Part shown: positions 63,960-64,000 of the stretch, piece after piece
Layout: each line of letters opens with the position of its first letter
Numbering within the stretch: the stretch's first letter is position 1
Assembly (NCBI GenBank): GCA_002104895.1
Contig: MCFG01000064.1
Coordinates: forward strand, 90,001 to 154,000
From: Anaeromyces robustus
Taxonomy: Eukaryota; Neocallimastigomycota; Neocallimastigomycetes; Neocallimastigales; Neocallimastigaceae
Reading direction: 5' to 3'
Length of the DNA stretch: 64,000 bases
The notes under the pieces: model-generated
What the model was told of the DNA's origin: nothing
The model's input: the letters and a program-made list of their open reading frames with translations, nothing else
The model's database searches: none
Position numbers and translations under genes: made by a program

Positions 63960-64000
63960 ATGATTGTCCCAGAATTTGATTATAAAATGAGCTCCTATGA
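63960..64000 (+). CDS. 5' end of a gene running off the window
   Basis: The last 41 bases read MIVPEFDYKMSSY from an ATG at 63960-63962, with a sudden rise in G+C and coding-like codons compared with the preceding A-rich sequence. The jump from a long C/A-rich leader to this text is the same pattern seen before the other genes of the window. The product cannot be recognised from 13 residues. An intron or upstream exon cannot be ruled out. Confidence 0.55.
   Translation, partial: MIVPEFDYKMSSY

Overview
The window is overwhelmingly A+T, with trinucleotide and tetranucleotide repeats everywhere, short A+T-rich GT-AG introns and asparagine/aspartate homopolymers inside proteins. Together with a secreted CotH-family protein and a secreted leucine-rich-repeat/transglutaminase-like protein of rumen-bacterial style, this points to an anaerobic gut fungus (Neocallimastigomycota). 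Dictyostelium-like compositions were considered, but the fungal-type DUF4536 protein and the CotH and BspA-like content fit anaerobic fungi better. This is inference from sequence; no database was searched.

Layout. 86-1692 (-): four-exon ORMDL gene, complete at the window's left edge. 1693-10397: gene-poor desert with hairpins, short tandem repeats and one G+C-raised island at about 8107-8495. 10398-12074 (+): secreted CotH-family protein. 14044-16165 (-): three-exon BAG co-chaperone with ubiquitin-like N-terminus. 17202-17903 (+): two-exon DUF4536/DMAC1-like membrane protein. 18687-22252 (+): five-exon DEAH-box RNA helicase of the DHX33/Dhr2 type. 22750-25275 (-): ten-exon gene that I read as BRE/BABAM2 (BRCC45). 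26063-29196 (-): six-exon Asn-rich protein of unknown function. 31561-32967 (-): single-pass membrane protein with hexapeptide repeats. 32968-44820: an 11.9 kb desert holding palindromes, a 77-bp tandem duplication, an unassigned G+C-raised island and a decayed copy of an RNA polymerase largest-subunit 3' end. 44821-45822 (+): secreted LRR_5/transglutaminase-like protein. 48535-51580 (-): two-exon SPRY protein with a long Asn-rich tail. 55710-56588 (-): Cys-rich three-TM protein, with a decayed tandem copy at 57366-58095. 63960 (+): first 13 codons of a gene leaving the window.

The genes are ordinary eukaryotic housekeeping (sphingolipid control, Hsp70 co-chaperone, rRNA-processing helicase, deubiquitinase-complex scaffold) mixed with lineage-specific surface or secreted genes. 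I see no operon-like or co-functional cluster, no CRISPR, no rRNA operon, no confident tRNA and no intact transposon. All multi-exon models below keep a continuous reading frame across every proposed splice site; for BABAM2 the predicted length (391 aa) is close to the known vertebrate protein (383 aa as I recall it).
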